DNA of 64,000 nt from Halorubrum sp. CBA1229 (GCF_003721435.2 NZ_CP054585.1:3100001-3164000); one strand, 5' to 3'. Shown: positions 33,959 to 44,077, numbered from the stretch's first letter. The notes: generated by a model from the sequence alone, not told the origin. Made by a program: numbers and translations.

Positions 33959-34699
33959 ATGGTGACACTCGACGACGCGACGGTGCTGGTGACCGGCGCG
34001 AGCTCCGGGATCGGCGAGGCGACGGCGCACGCGCTGGCGGCGCGCGGCGCGAGCGTCGCGCTGCTGGCCCGCCGCCGGGACGCGCTGGAGTCGCTGGCGG
34101 CGGAGCTGGAGGCCGACCACGACGCGAGCGCGCTGGTCGTCGACGGCGACGTGCGCGACCGGGCGACGAGCGAGGCGGCGGTCGAGGCGGTGATCGACCG
34201 GTTCGGCGGGCTCGACGCCGTCGTCTCGAACGCGGGGATCGGCCGCGGCAGCGACGTGGCGACGATGACGGACGAGGAGTACTTCGCGATGCAGGAGACG
34301 AACGTCGACGGGACCTTCTTCCTCACGCGCGAGGCGCTCCCGCACTTAAAAAAGAGCGAGGGGACGCTCGTCGTGGTCGGGAGCTTCGCGGGCCAGTACC
34401 CGCGCTCGTTCAACCCGGTGTACGCCGCGACGAAGTGGTGGGTGCGCGGCTTCGCGCACAGCGTCGCGGCGCAGGTCGGCGACGAGGGCGTCGCCGTCTC
34501 GGTCGTGAACCCCTCCGAGGTCCGCACCGAGTTCGGCAGCGAGGACGGCGAGCCGTTCGAGGAGCGGTTCGAGCCCGGGACGGTGACCGAGCCAGAGGAG
34601 GTCGCCGAGGCGATCGCGTTCGCGGTCACGCGCGAGGGGTCGTCCGCGCAGGAGATCGACCTCTTCCGCCGGGACAAGTTCACCGATACGCTGTCGTAG
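33959..34699 (+). CDS. Short-chain dehydrogenase/reductase
   Basis: The 246-residue protein is a classical SDR. It has the NAD(P) motif VLVTGASSGIGEATAHAL (about 8), SNAGIGRG (about 86), the catalytic Ser in VVVGSFAGQYP (about 140) and the catalytic YAATK (Tyr about 155, Lys 159). An Arg pair after the first motif (LLARRRDAL) favours NADP. Such enzymes reduce or oxidise alcohols and ketones; the substrate cannot be told. The start is supported by a TATA element 29 bp upstream. Confidence 0.88.
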   Translation: MVTLDDATVLVTGASSGIGEATAHALAARGASVALLARRRDALESLAAELEADHDASALVVDGDVRDRATSEAAVEAVIDRFGGLDAVVSNAGIGRGSDVATMTDEEYFAMQETNVDGTFFLTREALPHLKKSEGTLVVVGSFAGQYPRSFNPVYAATKWWVRGFAHSVAAQVGDEGVAVSVVNPSEVRTEFGSEDGEPFEERFEPGTVTEPEEVAEAIAFAVTREGSSAQEIDLFRRDKFTDTLS

Positions 34700-34710
34700 G
34701 ACCCCGAACG

Positions 34711-34824
34711 TCACTCGGTGGGAGACTCGATCGGCGCGCCGCAGTCGGGACAGACGTCGTCCCCCCGCGTGACCGCGAGGTCGCACTCGGGACAGAACCG
34801 ACGGTCGCAGGCGGGGTCGCCCAT
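34711..34824 (-). CDS. 37-residue zinc-ribbon protein
   Basis: A very short gene, MGDPACDRRFCPECDLAVTR followed by GDDVCPDCGAPIE and a short tail. It has a CPEC and a CPDC knuckle, the four ligands of one zinc ribbon. Codon use fits the host, and a minus-strand TATA-like AGTTATGTG lies about 30 bp before the ATG. It is wedged between the SDR and MFS genes, 11 bp from the SDR stop. The function is unknown; similar single zinc ribbons are common in haloarchaea. Confidence 0.65.
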   Translation of the reverse strand: MGDPACDRRFCPECDLAVTRGDDVCPDCGAPIESPTE

Positions 34825-34890
34825 GGCCGAGAGACGGAGCGCGCCTCACATAACTCCGGCGGCGGTCGCGCCGCGCCTTTCGAACCGAAA

Positions 34891-34903
34891 TTCCTTTTAA
34901 AAC
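34891..34903 (+). promoter_or_regulatory. TATA element for the second MFS gene
   Basis: CCTTTTAAAAC lies about 25 bp before the GTG at 34922 and supports that leaderless start. Confidence 0.55.
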
Positions 34904-34921
34904 GCTGCGCGCCGATCCGGT

Positions 34922-36220
34922 GTGAGCAACGCGGACGCGGCGAACGGGGCGATCCGATCGCAGTTCTGGGCGCTCTACCTCACGCGGTTCGCCGAGGGGT
35001 TCGGCTTCATCACGCTGTTGACGCTGCTGCCGACGTACATCAACACGCTGGACCCGCAGGCGACGACGGTGCTCGGCGTCACGATATCGGCCGGCTTCGT
35101 CATCGGGATGTACACCACCGGGTTCACCCTCGCGCAGACGGTCGCCGTGGTCCCGCTCGCGTGGGCCGGCGACCGGTTCGACAAGCGGCTCGTGCTGCTC
35201 GGCGTCCTCGGCGTCGGCGCGGGCGTGTACGCGCTGTTCCCGCTCGTCGACTCCTCCGTCACGTTCATCCTCGTCCGCGCGCTGCAGGGGCTCGTCGTCA
35301 CCGGCGCCGGGCTGATGACGCTCTCGCTGGTCGGCCAGATCGCCGACGTCGGTACGCGGGCCGGCAAGATCGGGAAGGCGAACGCCGCGTCCTTCGCGGC
35401 CTCGATCCTCGGGTCGCTCGGGGCGGGTGCGGTGTACGACGCGGTCGGGTTCGGGCCGGTGTTCGCCGTCATCGCGGCGCTAATGGTGATCGCGTGGGCG
35501 GTCACGTGGGGGTTCCTCGACTCGGACCCGACGCGGGTCGAGGGGTTCCCGTTCACCGATCTCGCGGTCAACCGCAAGATCGTCACGATCTCGACGTTCC
35601 GCGCGCAGTACGCGTTCGCCGTGACGATGGTGCGGACGTGGGTCCCGATCTACGCCGGCACGGAGCTGGCCGCGGGCGGGCTCGCGGTCGGCGCGACCGC
35701 GGTCGCGGTCACCGTCACCGCCGAGAAGGCGACGAACATGGTCGGCCAGCTGTTCACCGGCCGGCTCTCGGACGCCTACGGCCGCTCGCTGTTCGTCTTC
35801 GCCGGCGGGGGCGCCTACGGCCTCGTCGCGGTCTGTATCCCGTTCGCACCGGCCGCGGGCGCGCTCGTCGGCGCCGACGTGACCGCCCCCCTGCTCGGCG
35901 CGCTGCCGCCCGCGTACCTGCCGCTCGTGGCCCTCTCCGGGCTGCTCGGCGTCGCCGACTCCTTCCGCGAGCCGGCGAGCATGGCGCTGTTCGCCGACGA
36001 GGGGACCGACGACGGGGGCGTCGCCTCCAGCTTCGGGATCCGCGAGCTCGTCTGGCGCCCCGGCTCGGTGGCCGGCCCGCTGATCGCCGGGTGGCTGATG
36101 GTCGAGGTGAGCATGGCGTCCGTCTTCTACGTCGGCGGCGCGTTCGCGGTCACCGGCGTGCTCGCCTTCCTCGCCGTCCTCGCGTATGACCACGGCAGGA
36201 CGGCGCTGACGACGTGGTGA
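34922..36220 (+). CDS. MFS transporter
   Basis: The 432-residue protein has about 12 membrane helices in two halves. The MFS loop motif appears as AWAGDRFDKRLVLL (about 81) and TGRLSDAYGRSLFVF (about 280). A leaderless GTG start is supported by a TATA element. It is not closely related to the first MFS gene in the window. The substrate is unknown. It converges with a methyltransferase gene only 7 bp away. Confidence 0.85.
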   Translation: MSNADAANGAIRSQFWALYLTRFAEGFGFITLLTLLPTYINTLDPQATTVLGVTISAGFVIGMYTTGFTLAQTVAVVPLAWAGDRFDKRLVLLGVLGVGAGVYALFPLVDSSVTFILVRALQGLVVTGAGLMTLSLVGQIADVGTRAGKIGKANAASFAASILGSLGAGAVYDAVGFGPVFAVIAALMVIAWAVTWGFLDSDPTRVEGFPFTDLAVNRKIVTISTFRAQYAFAVTMVRTWVPIYAGTELAAGGLAVGATAVAVTVTAEKATNMVGQLFTGRLSDAYGRSLFVFAGGGAYGLVAVCIPFAPAAGALVGADVTAPLLGALPPAYLPLVALSGLLGVADSFREPASMALFADEGTDDGGVASSFGIRELVWRPGSVAGPLIAGWLMVEVSMASVFYVGGAFAVTGVLAFLAVLAYDHGRTALTTW

Positions 36221-36227
36221 GGTCGAC

Positions 36228-36959
36228 TCACTCCGCGCCGCGCTTCCGCAGCGCGGCGCGGTAGTGGTACCCGTTCCCCTCGTCGCCGCGGGCGACGTCC
36301 GCGACCGTCCAGTCGGTCCCGACGGCGGCCTCGCGGAGTCGGGCGGGGCTGAACAGCCGGAGCTGGAGGATCGGGTTCGTCTCGCCCTCGTACTCGAAGA
36401 ACATCACGCGGTGCGCGAGCCCCGGCGTCGGGTCGTCGCGGTAGCCGACGAGGTCGGCTGTCGCGGGGTGCGTGGGGTCGTAACAGTCGACGACCGCGGT
36501 CGCGTCGGGCGTCGTCACGTGCGCGAGGTCGCCGAGGAACGCGGAGAGCCCTCGCATCGACCCGGCGAGGCCGAGCTGGGTGCCGTTCGCGAGCGCCGAC
36601 CCGAACCGGTCGCGGGAGAACTGCTCGCGCAGCGCGAACATGTCGCCCTCGCGGGCGTCGTCGACGCCGCGGTCGCGCATCGTCTCGACCAGCGCGGGGC
36701 TCGGTTCGAGCGCGACCGTCTCGAACCGCTTCTGGAAGTACAGCGCGTGCCGGCCCGTGCCCGCGCCGAGGTCTACGAGCGGTCCCTGCAGCCACGACGC
36801 CAACCACTCGTGCGCCGGGTCCTCGCTCGGATCGAACTCGGTGAAGTAGAACGCCTCGATCGGGTGTTCGACCGTCTCCCCGCCGTCCCGGTGCAAGAGG
36901 GGCTCGTCGCGCTCGCCGCGGAAGTGGTCGCGGATCGCGCGGCCGAAGGCGTCCGTCAT
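36228..36959 (-). CDS. Class I SAM-dependent methyltransferase
   Basis: The 243-residue protein has motif I in GPLVDLGAGTGRHALYFQ (about 62) and the acidic end of strand 2 in FETVALEPSPALV (about 82). VVDCYDPTHPATADLVGYRD (about 150) and a C-terminal strand pair follow. It is a soluble small-molecule-type methyltransferase with no recognisable substrate domain. The ATG at 36959 is preferred because a T-rich ACTTTTCAC lies 24-31 bp before it. It converges with the MFS gene. Confidence 0.78.
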   Translation of the reverse strand: MTDAFGRAIRDHFRGERDEPLLHRDGGETVEHPIEAFYFTEFDPSEDPAHEWLASWLQGPLVDLGAGTGRHALYFQKRFETVALEPSPALVETMRDRGVDDAREGDMFALREQFSRDRFGSALANGTQLGLAGSMRGLSAFLGDLAHVTTPDATAVVDCYDPTHPATADLVGYRDDPTPGLAHRVMFFEYEGETNPILQLRLFSPARLREAAVGTDWTVADVARGDEGNGYHYRAALRKRGAE

Positions 36960-37075
36960 GCGTCGAGAATGCGGGGTCACCGTGAAAAGTCGCTCGCGAG
37001 TGAGTCACGCAGACGCATGGACCCCCGCGCACCTCTCGATCGGCGGATCGGAGTCGTGCGGGCGCGTCCGGCGAT

Positions 37076-38185
37076 TCAGTCGTCGCTCTCGGCGGCCGAC
37101 CCGCCGGCCGCGTCGCCGACCCGTCTCGTCTCGCTGTCCACGCTGATCCCCTCCCAGTCGTCGTCGGTGTGGAACCCCTCGCGCTCCTTCGCACCGGGCG
37201 CGACGCGGATGAACGCCGCCTTCTCCCGGGCGCGCTCGATCGTGTGCCCGCCGCAGTACGAGAGCCCCGAGCGGATCCCCTGACAGAACTCCTCGGCGAC
37301 GGTCGCGACCGGCCCCTTGTACGGCGTCAGGGCCTCGACCCCCTCGTCGGCGACCACGTCGGCGCCCTTGTCGTCGCGGTCCTCGGCGGCGGCGGTCGTC
37401 GCCATCCCCCGCGACCGCTTGTACCGCGTCCCGTCGACCTCGACGACCGCGCCCGGCGCCTCCTCCGTCCCGGCGAAGAGGCTCCCGAGCATCACGGTGT
37501 CGGCGCCGGCCATGAGCGCCTTGACCGCGTCGCCGGAGGTGCGGATCCCGCCGTCGGCGCAGACCGTCGCGTCGAGGCCCTCGGCCGCCGTCGCGCAGTC
37601 GTCGACCGCGGTGAGCTGCGGGACGCCGGCGCCCGCGACCTTCCGCGTGGTGCAGTGCGATCCGGGCCCGATGCCGACCTTCACGCAGTCGGCGCCGGCG
37701 GCCGCGAGGTCCTCGACGCCCGCGGGCGTCGCGACGTTGCCGGCGATCAGGTCCGTCTCCGGGAACTCGTCGGCGATGTCCTCGACCGCCGCGACCGTCC
37801 GGTCGAGGTGGCCGTGCGCGACGTCGACGACCACGGCGTCCACGCCGGCCTCGACCAGCGCGGCGCTCCGGGCAACGTGGTCCTCGTTGATGCCCACCGC
37901 GGCGGCGATCCGCTCGCCCGCGCCGGCCACGCGTTCGACCTGCGCCGCCTGTTCCTCGACGGTGAGGAACCGGTGGAGCACGCCGAGGCCGCCGGCGCGC
38001 GAGAGCTCGACCGCCAGCTCCGACTCGGTGACGGTGTCCATCGCCGCCGAGACGAGCGGCGTCTCCAGTTCGATGCCCGGCGTGAGCCGTGTCGAGAGGT
38101 CTACGTCGCTCCGGCTGTCGACGGGGGACCGCTGCGGAACGAGCAGCACGTCTCCGTAGCTCAGTCCGGTTCGTAGATCGTTCAT
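37076..38185 (-). CDS. IMP dehydrogenase/GMP reductase family protein without CBS domains
   Basis: The 369-residue TIM-barrel protein starts with [13 protein letters not shown] and has the catalytic-Cys loop [19 protein letters not shown] (Cys178), DGGIRTSGD (about 216) and [10 protein letters not shown]. No CBS pair is inserted, unlike typical IMPDH. The Arg-Tyr flap of IMPDH (DRYFQ) is not seen; the stretch reads [12 protein letters not shown]. This favours GMP reductase (GMP to IMP with NADPH) or a haloarchaeal third group. The ending [20 protein letters not shown] is shared by both. A TATA element (TTTATAAAC) is placed for a leaderless start. Confidence 0.8.
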   Translation of the reverse strand: MNDLRTGLSYGDVLLVPQRSPVDSRSDVDLSTRLTPGIELETPLVSAAMDTVTESELAVELSRAGGLGVLHRFLTVEEQAAQVERVAGAGERIAAAVGINEDHVARSAALVEAGVDAVVVDVAHGHLDRTVAAVEDIADEFPETDLIAGNVATPAGVEDLAAAGADCVKVGIGPGSHCTTRKVAGAGVPQLTAVDDCATAAEGLDATVCADGGIRTSGDAVKALMAGADTVMLGSLFAGTEEAPGAVVEVDGTRYKRSRGMATTAAAEDRDDKGADVVADEGVEALTPYKGPVATVAEEFCQGIRSGLSYCGGHTIERAREKAAFIRVAPGAKEREGFHTDDDWEGISVDSETRRVGDAAGGSAAESDD

Positions 38186-38210
38186 ACCCTTAGCGAAGGG
38201 AGAGACACGC

Positions 38211-38219
38211 GTTTATAAA
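38211..38219 (-). promoter_or_regulatory. TATA element for the IMPDH/GMP reductase gene
   Basis: GTTTATAAAC lies about 28 bp before the ATG at 38185, one of the clearest TATA boxes in the window. Confidence 0.7.
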
Positions 38220-38295
38220 CCCCTCGCTGAGGTGCGACGGGCATTTAAAAAGACGAGTCGGAACCGCGGGTCGGACGAAGAGCGGCGGCGGCCGC

Positions 38296-39462
38296 TTAGA
38301 ACCCCTGCTCGCCCAGCGCGTCCTCCAGCGCCGCCAGCACGTACTCGACGTTCTTCGGCCGGGCCGAGTGACCCATGCAGCCGATCCGCCAGATGTCGCC
38401 CTCGAGGTCGCCGAGGCCGGAGGCGATCTCGATGTCGTACTCCTCGAGGAGGTGCTCGATGACGGCGCCGTCGTCGACGCCGTCCGGGACGCGCACGGCG
38501 TTCAGGCTCGGCAGCCAGTACTCCTCGGCGGCGTTCATCTCGACCCCGAGGTCCAGCAGGCCCGCCTTCAGCTCGCCGGCGACGTCGCGGTGGCGGGCCC
38601 ACCGCTCCTCGATCCCCTCTTCGGCGACCAGTCGGAGCGCCTCGCGGAGCGCGTACACGTTCGTGATCGGGGCGGTGTGGTGGTACGCGCGGTCCTCGCC
38701 CCAGTACCCCTCCAGCAGCGAGAGGTCGAGGTACCACGAGCGCGGCTCCTCCTCGCGGTCGAGCACCTTGTCCATCGCGCGGTCGTTCAGCGTGAGCGGG
38801 CTCGCGCCGGGCGGACAGGAGAGGCACTTCTGCGGGCCGGAGTAGGCGACGTCGACGTCCCACTCGTCGACGCGCATCTCGACGCCCCCGAGCGAGGTGA
38901 CGCAGTCGGCGATCACGTACGCGTCGTGGGCGTGCGCGACCTCGGTCAGGGCGGGCACGTCGGGCTGGCGGACGCCGGTCGACGTCTCGGCGTGGACGAA
39001 GCCGAACACGTCGGGCTGGTGCTCGTCGAAGGCGCGTTCCACGTCGACCGGATCGAGCGGCTCGCCCCACGGCGCCGACACCTCGACGACCTCGCCGCCG
39101 GCGCGCTCGGCCATCGACTTCATCCGCCCGCCGAAGTAACCGTTCGTCGGCACCAGCATCGTGTCGCCCGGTTCGACGAGGTTGCCGATGGCGGCCTCCA
39201 TCGAGGCGGAGCCGGTGCCGGACACCGGAATGGTCCACTGGTTGTCCGTCCGGAACGTGTAGCGGAGCAGCTCCTGGACCTCATCCATGATCTCGACGAA
39301 CGACGGGTCGAGATGGCCGACTAGGGGCGTGCTCATCGCCCTGAGAACTCGCGGATGGACGTCGCTCGGGCCGGGGCCCATCAGTGTGCGGTCTGGCGGC
39401 GTCAGCTCCCCCACGTCGGGGGCGTCTTCGACGTCGCCGCGTGCCAGTTGCGTGTCGCTCAT
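38296..39462 (-). CDS. PLP aminotransferase, alanine-glyoxylate/serine-pyruvate type
   Basis: The 388-residue protein is a class V aminotransferase. It has LMGPGPSDVHPRVLRAMSTP (about 28) and SGTGSASMEAAIGNLV (about 81). FVHAETSTGV (about 155) and IADCVTSLGGVEM (about 184) come next. The PLP-binding Lys212 is in YSGPQKCLSCPPG. This matches alanine-glyoxylate/serine-pyruvate aminotransferases, which move the amino group from alanine or serine to glyoxylate or pyruvate. The start is the ATG 8 bp after a second ATG-like triplet. A T-rich ACTTTTGAC lies 22-30 bp before it. Confidence 0.9.
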   Translation of the reverse strand: MSDTQLARGDVEDAPDVGELTPPDRTLMGPGPSDVHPRVLRAMSTPLVGHLDPSFVEIMDEVQELLRYTFRTDNQWTIPVSGTGSASMEAAIGNLVEPGDTMLVPTNGYFGGRMKSMAERAGGEVVEVSAPWGEPLDPVDVERAFDEHQPDVFGFVHAETSTGVRQPDVPALTEVAHAHDAYVIADCVTSLGGVEMRVDEWDVDVAYSGPQKCLSCPPGASPLTLNDRAMDKVLDREEEPRSWYLDLSLLEGYWGEDRAYHHTAPITNVYALREALRLVAEEGIEERWARHRDVAGELKAGLLDLGVEMNAAEEYWLPSLNAVRVPDGVDDGAVIEHLLEEYDIEIASGLGDLEGDIWRIGCMGHSARPKNVEYVLAALEDALGEQGF

Positions 39463-39518
39463 ACATGAACCCCCAACGGTGACGGTCAAAAGTACGGCGG
39501 AACGCGTCCGGGGTTCGC

Positions 39519-39561
39519 GGGGGCGAGGCCGGTCGCCTATCGAGGGGGCGAGGCCGGTCGC
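39519..39561 (-). repeat. 18-bp direct repeat downstream of thrS
   Basis: GGGGGCGAGGCCGGTCGC occurs exactly at 39519-39536 and 39544-39561 (period 25), with a decayed third copy toward 39590. It lies 48-90 bases beyond the thrS stop codon. Confidence 0.75.
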
Positions 39562-39608
39562 TTCTCGCGGCGGCGACGGGGGTCGCTTCCCGCGTCGTTT
39601 CCCCGGCG

Positions 39609-41558
39609 TTACTCGGCGTCGACGAAGTCCGGCTCGGTCCGCTTCTCGTCGCGTTCGTCGACGAGGTGGTCCACGAAGGCGTCGAGCTCCACGTCGCCGC
39701 GCTGGTTCTCGAAGCGGTCGCGCACGGAGACGGTCCCGGCCGCCTCCTCGTCGTCGCCGACGATGACCATGTACGGGAGCCGGTCGTCGTGGCCGGCGCG
39801 GATCTTGCGGCCGACGGTCCAGTCGCGGTCCTCGACCTCGACGCGGAAGCCGGCGTCCTCGAGCTCGTTTTTCACGCGGTGCGCGTAGCCGAGCGTCTCG
39901 TCGGAGACGGGGAGGATCCGGACCTGCTCGGGGGCGAGCCACAGCGGGAAGTCGCCGTCGAAGTGCTCGATGAGCACCATGAAGAAGCGCTCGTAGCTCC
40001 CGTACAGCGCGCGGTGGATCATCACCGGCTGGTGGTCCTCGTTGTCCTCGCCCGTGTAGGTCAACTCGAACCGGTCGGGCATGTTGAAGTCGAGCTGGAC
40101 GGTGGGCCCGTCCCAGACGCGGCCGAGGGCGTCCTCGAAGCCGAAGTCGATCTTCGGGCCGTAGAAGGCGCCGTCGCCGGGCTCGACGTCGTAGTCGTAG
40201 CCGCCGGACTCGAGCACGTCGCGGAGCTGCTCCTCGGCGGACTCCCAGATCTCGTCGCCGCCGACGGACTTGTCGGGGCGGGTCGCTAAGGCGACCTCGA
40301 CTTCCAGATCGAGCGTCTCGACGACCTCGAAGATCATCTCGATCACCGACTCGATCTCCTGGCGGATCTGGTCCGGCCGGACGAACAGGTGGCCGTCGTC
40401 GATGGTGAACGACCAGACGCGCGAGAGCCCGGAGAGCTCGCCGCGCTGCTCCTTCCGGTACACCTTCCCGTTCTCGAAGTAGCGCTGCGGGAGGTCGCGG
40501 TACGACCACGACTGCTGGTCGAAGATCGTCGCGTGGCCCGGGCAGTTCATCGGCTTGAGCCCGTACTCCTCGTCGTTGACGTCGAGGAGGAACATGTCGT
40601 CCTTGTAGTTCTCGTAGTGCCCGGACTGCTTCCACAGCTCCGTCCGGAACACGTGCGGCGTCTCGACCTCCTCGTACCCGTTCTCGCGGTTGAGCTCGTT
40701 CGCGAAGTCAGACAGCTCGCGGAGCACGGTCTTCCCCGGCGGGTGGTACAGCGGGAGCCCCGGCCCGGTCACCGTCGGGATCGAGAAGAGGTTCATCTCC
40801 TGGCCGATCTTCCGGTGGTCGCGCTCCATCGCCTCCTCGCGTAGCTCGAGGTGCTCCTCCAAATCGGACTCTGAGGCGAACGCCGTCCCGTACACGCGCG
40901 TCAGCGTGTCGTTCTCCTCGTCGCCGCGCCAGTAGGCGGCCGACACCTCCAGTAAGGCCGCCGCCCCGATCTCGCCGGTCGACTCGACGTGGGGGCCCTG
41001 ACAGAGGTCCCGCCAGCCGTCCTGGGCGTAGAAGGTGACCTCCTCGTCGTCGGCCTCCTCCTCTAAGATCTGCAGCTTGTACTCGTTGTCGGCGTAGATC
41101 TCTTTCGCCTCCTCGCGGGACCGGACCTCGCGCTCGATGTCGTAGTCGGCCTCGATGATCGCCTCCATCTCGTCCTCGATGGCGTCGAGGTCGTCCTCGT
41201 CGAGGTCGACGTCGGTCACGTCGTAGTAGAACCCGTCGTCGGTCGGGGGCCCGATCGTGAGGGTCGCCTCGGGGTGAAGCCGCTGGAGGGCCTGCGCGAA
41301 GACGTGGGCGGCGGAGTGGCGCAGCACGGTGAGGTACTCGTCGGATTGGTCGGTGACGATCTCGATCCGCGCGCCGTCGTGGACCTCGGCGTGCTTCTCG
41401 ACGAGTTCGCCGTCGATCTTCCCCGCCACGGTGTCGCGACCGAGCCCGGGGCCGATCTCGAAGGCGACGTCCTCGACTGTCGCCCCCGCCGGAACGTCCA
41501 GCTCTGATCCGTCCGGAAGGACGACCGTCACGTCGGCCTGCGCATCGGTCTCGCTCAT
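39609..41558 (-). CDS. thrS: Threonyl-tRNA synthetase, bacterial-type with editing domain
   Basis: The 649-residue enzyme charges tRNA-Thr. A TGS domain occupies about 8-68. The editing domain follows with HxxxH in [12 protein letters not shown] (81-85) and the SAD segment [11 protein letters not shown]. The class II core has [15 protein letters not shown] (about 270), [13 protein letters not shown] (about 335), [10 protein letters not shown] (motif 2 region) and [20 protein letters not shown] (motif 3, about 508). The anticodon-binding domain fills the last 110 residues. The zinc ligands (Cys337 region and two His) appear present. The N-terminal TGS/editing pair marks the bacterial type, rather than the archaeal type with a DTD-like editor. 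Confidence 0.95.
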   Translation of the reverse strand: MSETDAQADVTVVLPDGSELDVPAGATVEDVAFEIGPGLGRDTVAGKIDGELVEKHAEVHDGARIEIVTDQSDEYLTVLRHSAAHVFAQALQRLHPEATLTIGPPTDDGFYYDVTDVDLDEDDLDAIEDEMEAIIEADYDIEREVRSREEAKEIYADNEYKLQILEEEADDEEVTFYAQDGWRDLCQGPHVESTGEIGAAALLEVSAAYWRGDEENDTLTRVYGTAFASESDLEEHLELREEAMERDHRKIGQEMNLFSIPTVTGPGLPLYHPPGKTVLRELSDFANELNRENGYEEVETPHVFRTELWKQSGHYENYKDDMFLLDVNDEEYGLKPMNCPGHATIFDQQSWSYRDLPQRYFENGKVYRKEQRGELSGLSRVWSFTIDDGHLFVRPDQIRQEIESVIEMIFEVVETLDLEVEVALATRPDKSVGGDEIWESAEEQLRDVLESGGYDYDVEPGDGAFYGPKIDFGFEDALGRVWDGPTVQLDFNMPDRFELTYTGEDNEDHQPVMIHRALYGSYERFFMVLIEHFDGDFPLWLAPEQVRILPVSDETLGYAHRVKNELEDAGFRVEVEDRDWTVGRKIRAGHDDRLPYMVIVGDDEEAAGTVSVRDRFENQRGDVELDAFVDHLVDERDEKRTEPDFVDAE

Positions 41559-41760
41559 ACCTCTTCGGAACCGGACGAGCGGCATAAGTTTGTTCGATCC
41601 CCGGTACGACGCCGCGCCCGCGACGCGCTCGATGCCCGCCCGGGCGATTCCGACCCGAGCGCCGGCGACGTCGGCCGGCAACACCGGCCGACACCGCCGA
41701 CAGGGGGACGCCGACGCGGGCATGGAAACACGCAAAAGGGGCGGCAACGATTGCGCGAAC

Positions 41761-42741
41761 ATGACGACCCATCGGGAGCCCCTGTCGTCGGTGCTGGAGA
41801 CGATCGGGGAGACGCCGCTCGTCCGGGTGCACGACTCGCCGGACGCGGTGCCGGTGTACGCGAAGCTGGAGTCGTTCAACCCCGGCGCGAGCATCAAAGA
41901 CCGGATCGGGAAGTACATGCTCGAACGGATGCTCGAGCGCGGCGACGTCGGCGAGGGCGGTACCGTCGTCGAGCCGACCGCCGGCAACACCGGGATCGGG
42001 CTGGCGGTCGCCGCCAAGCAGCTGGGACTGAACGCCGTGTTCGTCGTGCCCGAGCGGTTCTCCGTGGAGAAACAGCAGCTCATGCGCGCGCTCGGCGCGG
42101 AGGTGGTCAACACCCCGAGCGAGGACGGGATGGGGTTCGCCATCGACCGCGCCGGCGAGATCGCCGACGAGCTCGACGACGCCGTCGTCCCCCAGCAGTT
42201 CTCGAACCCGCTCAACGCCGAAGCCCACTACGAGACGACCGCCCCCGAGGTCGACGAGGCGCTGGACGGCGAGGTGGGCGCCGTCGTCGCCGGCTGCGGC
42301 ACCGCCGGGACGCTGATGGGGATGGCCCGCTACTTCCGCGAGCGAGACGCCGACACCCGCGTCGTGGCGGTCGAGCCCGCCGGCTCCGCGTACCGCGAGT
42401 TCCTCGGCGAGGACGTCGACCACGAGGAGTACAAGACGGAGGGGATCGGCACGCACGACATCGACACCAACGAGCTGTTCGACCCCGCCCTCGTCGACGA
42501 CATCCGACCGATCCCGGACCGCGAGGTCCACGAGGAGATGGGCCGGCTCGCCGCGGAGGAGGGCCACCTCGTCGCCTCCTCCGCGGCCGCGAACGCGATC
42601 GCGGCCAAGCGGGTCGCCCGCGAGATCCGCGACGGCGACGTCGACGCCCCCCACGACGCCGTCGTCACCGTCTTCCCCGACTCCTCGGAGCGCTACCTCT
42701 CGAAGGGCGTCTATCGATCGTTCGAGGAGTGGGAAGGGTAG
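41761..42741 (+). CDS. Cysteine synthase family PLP enzyme
   Basis: The 326-residue protein is a fold-type II PLP enzyme. The Schiff-base Lys46 is in [25 protein letters not shown] (about 75) is the substrate loop, and [15 protein letters not shown] (about 178) binds the PLP phosphate. It matches O-acetylserine sulfhydrylase/cystathionine beta-synthase core proteins and makes cysteine from O-acetylserine or O-phosphoserine and sulfide; the acceptor cannot be told. The ATG at 41761 is chosen because upstream residues do not match the family. Confidence 0.9.
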   Translation: MTTHREPLSSVLETIGETPLVRVHDSPDAVPVYAKLESFNPGASIKDRIGKYMLERMLERGDVGEGGTVVEPTAGNTGIGLAVAAKQLGLNAVFVVPERFSVEKQQLMRALGAEVVNTPSEDGMGFAIDRAGEIADELDDAVVPQQFSNPLNAEAHYETTAPEVDEALDGEVGAVVAGCGTAGTLMGMARYFRERDADTRVVAVEPAGSAYREFLGEDVDHEEYKTEGIGTHDIDTNELFDPALVDDIRPIPDREVHEEMGRLAAEEGHLVASSAAANAIAAKRVAREIRDGDVDAPHDAVVTVFPDSSERYLSKGVYRSFEEWEG

Positions 42742-42774
42742 CCGCCTCGGATTCCGGACCGTCTCGGGGGTCGC

Positions 42775-43197
42775 CTACCCGCGCAGGCGACCGTGCTCGA
42801 CTTTCATACACCGGTCCTGTACGACATCGATCCCGTCGGCCTCCGCGGCCGCGGCCGCCTCGTCGTGGCTGATCCCGAGCTGGAGCCACGCCGCGCCCGC
42901 GTCGCCGCGCGCCGCGTGTCGCTCGCGCACCGCGTCGAGGATCTCCGGCACCTCCTCGCTCGGGCGGAAGACGTTCACGAGATCGATCTCGCTCTCGACG
43001 TCCGCGAGGGCGTCGAACGCGGGCTCGCCGAGGACTCGATCCGCGAACGGATTCACCGGGACGATCCGATAGCCGTGGCGCTGGAGGTACGCCGGCACGT
43101 CGTGCGCCGGCTTGCCGGCCGTCGTCGAGCAGCCGATCACGGCGATCGTGTCGGCGTCGAGCAGCCGGTCGAGTCCCTCGTCGTCTCTGATGGGCAT
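42775..43197 (-). CDS. CoA-binding domain protein (YccU type)
   Basis: The 140-residue protein is a single Rossmann CoA-binding domain: DTIAVIGCSTTAGKPAHDV (about 15), HGYRIVPVNPFADRVLGEPA (about 42) and LVNVFRPSEEVPEI (about 75). AAWLQLGISHDEAAAAAE follows, with a final RCMKVEHGR. This matches the YccU/CoA_binding_2 family, whose members bind CoA-like ligands; their precise role is not established. A TATA-like GATTTAATC lies 23-33 bp before the ATG. Confidence 0.88.
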   Translation of the reverse strand: MPIRDDEGLDRLLDADTIAVIGCSTTAGKPAHDVPAYLQRHGYRIVPVNPFADRVLGEPAFDALADVESEIDLVNVFRPSEEVPEILDAVRERHAARGDAGAAWLQLGISHDEAAAAAEADGIDVVQDRCMKVEHGRLRG

Positions 43198-43298
43198 GCG
43201 TCGTTCTTCGCGGGCGGAGGGATTAAATCTACCACCCGAGACGCGATCGCTGGCCGACGGACCGAGGGCGGTCCGGGGGCGTCGCCCGGCCCACGGCC

Positions 43299-43901
43299 TC
43301 ACGCCAGCCGGATCTCGGGCTCCCCGTCTTCGGGAACCTTGATGACGCCGTCGAAGAGCTGTTTGAGGGTGTTCATCGCCTGATCGTCGTGCGACGTCGA
43401 GTCGATGCTGAACAGGCCGAGCCCGTTGACGCTCTGGATGCGCCCGGTGAACACGTGGAGGAACCGGAACACCGTCTGGAGGTCCGAGTACATCAGCAGC
43501 GTCGACAGCGAGTGGACCATCACGCGGTTCTCCTCGATGCCGCGGTCGCCGAACGCCTGCAGGAACTCCGAGAGCTTGATCCCGATGCCGGTCATGTCCA
43601 CCGGCGAGGAGGCGTACTTGATCCGGGACGATTCGCGGGCGTCGTTGACGCCCTGCTGGCGCGTGACGCAGTCGACGACGGCGACCGGCTTCCCCTCGTA
43701 CGGCGTCCGCTTCTCGTAGTCTTTCAGGACGCGGTCGGCGCCGTCCTTCGTGGTCACGACGATCGCGCCGTCGCCGCGGTCGGTCCCGGCGGCCAACACG
43801 TCCATCATCATGGACCGCTTGCCGGTCAGCGGCGGACCGGTGAGCAGGAGGTTCGTTCCGGGTTCGACCTCCGCTTCGAAGTGTGGCCTCAGGTCATACA
43901 T
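43299..43901 (-). CDS. RAD55/KaiC-like RecA-superfamily ATPase
   Basis: The 200-residue protein has Walker A in LLLTGPPLTGKRSMMMDV (about 18-30). A Walker B-like strand ends VMVHSLSTLLMYSD (about 127), with the pattern of archaeal RAD55-type RecA ATPases implicated in signal transduction. It has no DNA-binding helix-hairpin-helix and only one ATPase domain. Its leader is about 100 nt, longer than most here. It lies just upstream of tRNA-Arg on the opposite strand. The function is unknown; partners in haloarchaea are often histidine kinases, and none is adjacent. Confidence 0.78.
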   Translation of the reverse strand: MYDLRPHFEAEVEPGTNLLLTGPPLTGKRSMMMDVLAAGTDRGDGAIVVTTKDGADRVLKDYEKRTPYEGKPVAVVDCVTRQQGVNDARESSRIKYASSPVDMTGIGIKLSEFLQAFGDRGIEENRVMVHSLSTLLMYSDLQTVFRFLHVFTGRIQSVNGLGLFSIDSTSHDDQAMNTLKQLFDGVIKVPEDGEPEIRLA

Positions 43902-44077
43902 GGGGGTACCTCGACGACGGCAAGACCGGCCCGGACCGCTCGTTCGGCTGCGAGGCCGTACGACGAAGACACATCTACTACGGAAACCATACCCGGTCCC
44001 GATAATATTCTTTTTGATCGCTCACGGGCGGACCCAAAAGGTGGGCTCCGACGGTCACCGGACGATTTCGAACCGCG

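Noticed and set aside
33862-36189. 775-residue plus-strand frame over the SDR and MFS genes
   Set aside because: It is an out-of-frame shadow of two well-supported genes, caused by high GC with few stop codons.
38296-40635. Very long (779-residue) antisense-frame fusion reading through the aminotransferase and thrS ends
   Set aside because: The upstream half is Arg-rich out-of-frame thrS sequence; only the aminotransferase part from 39462 is real.
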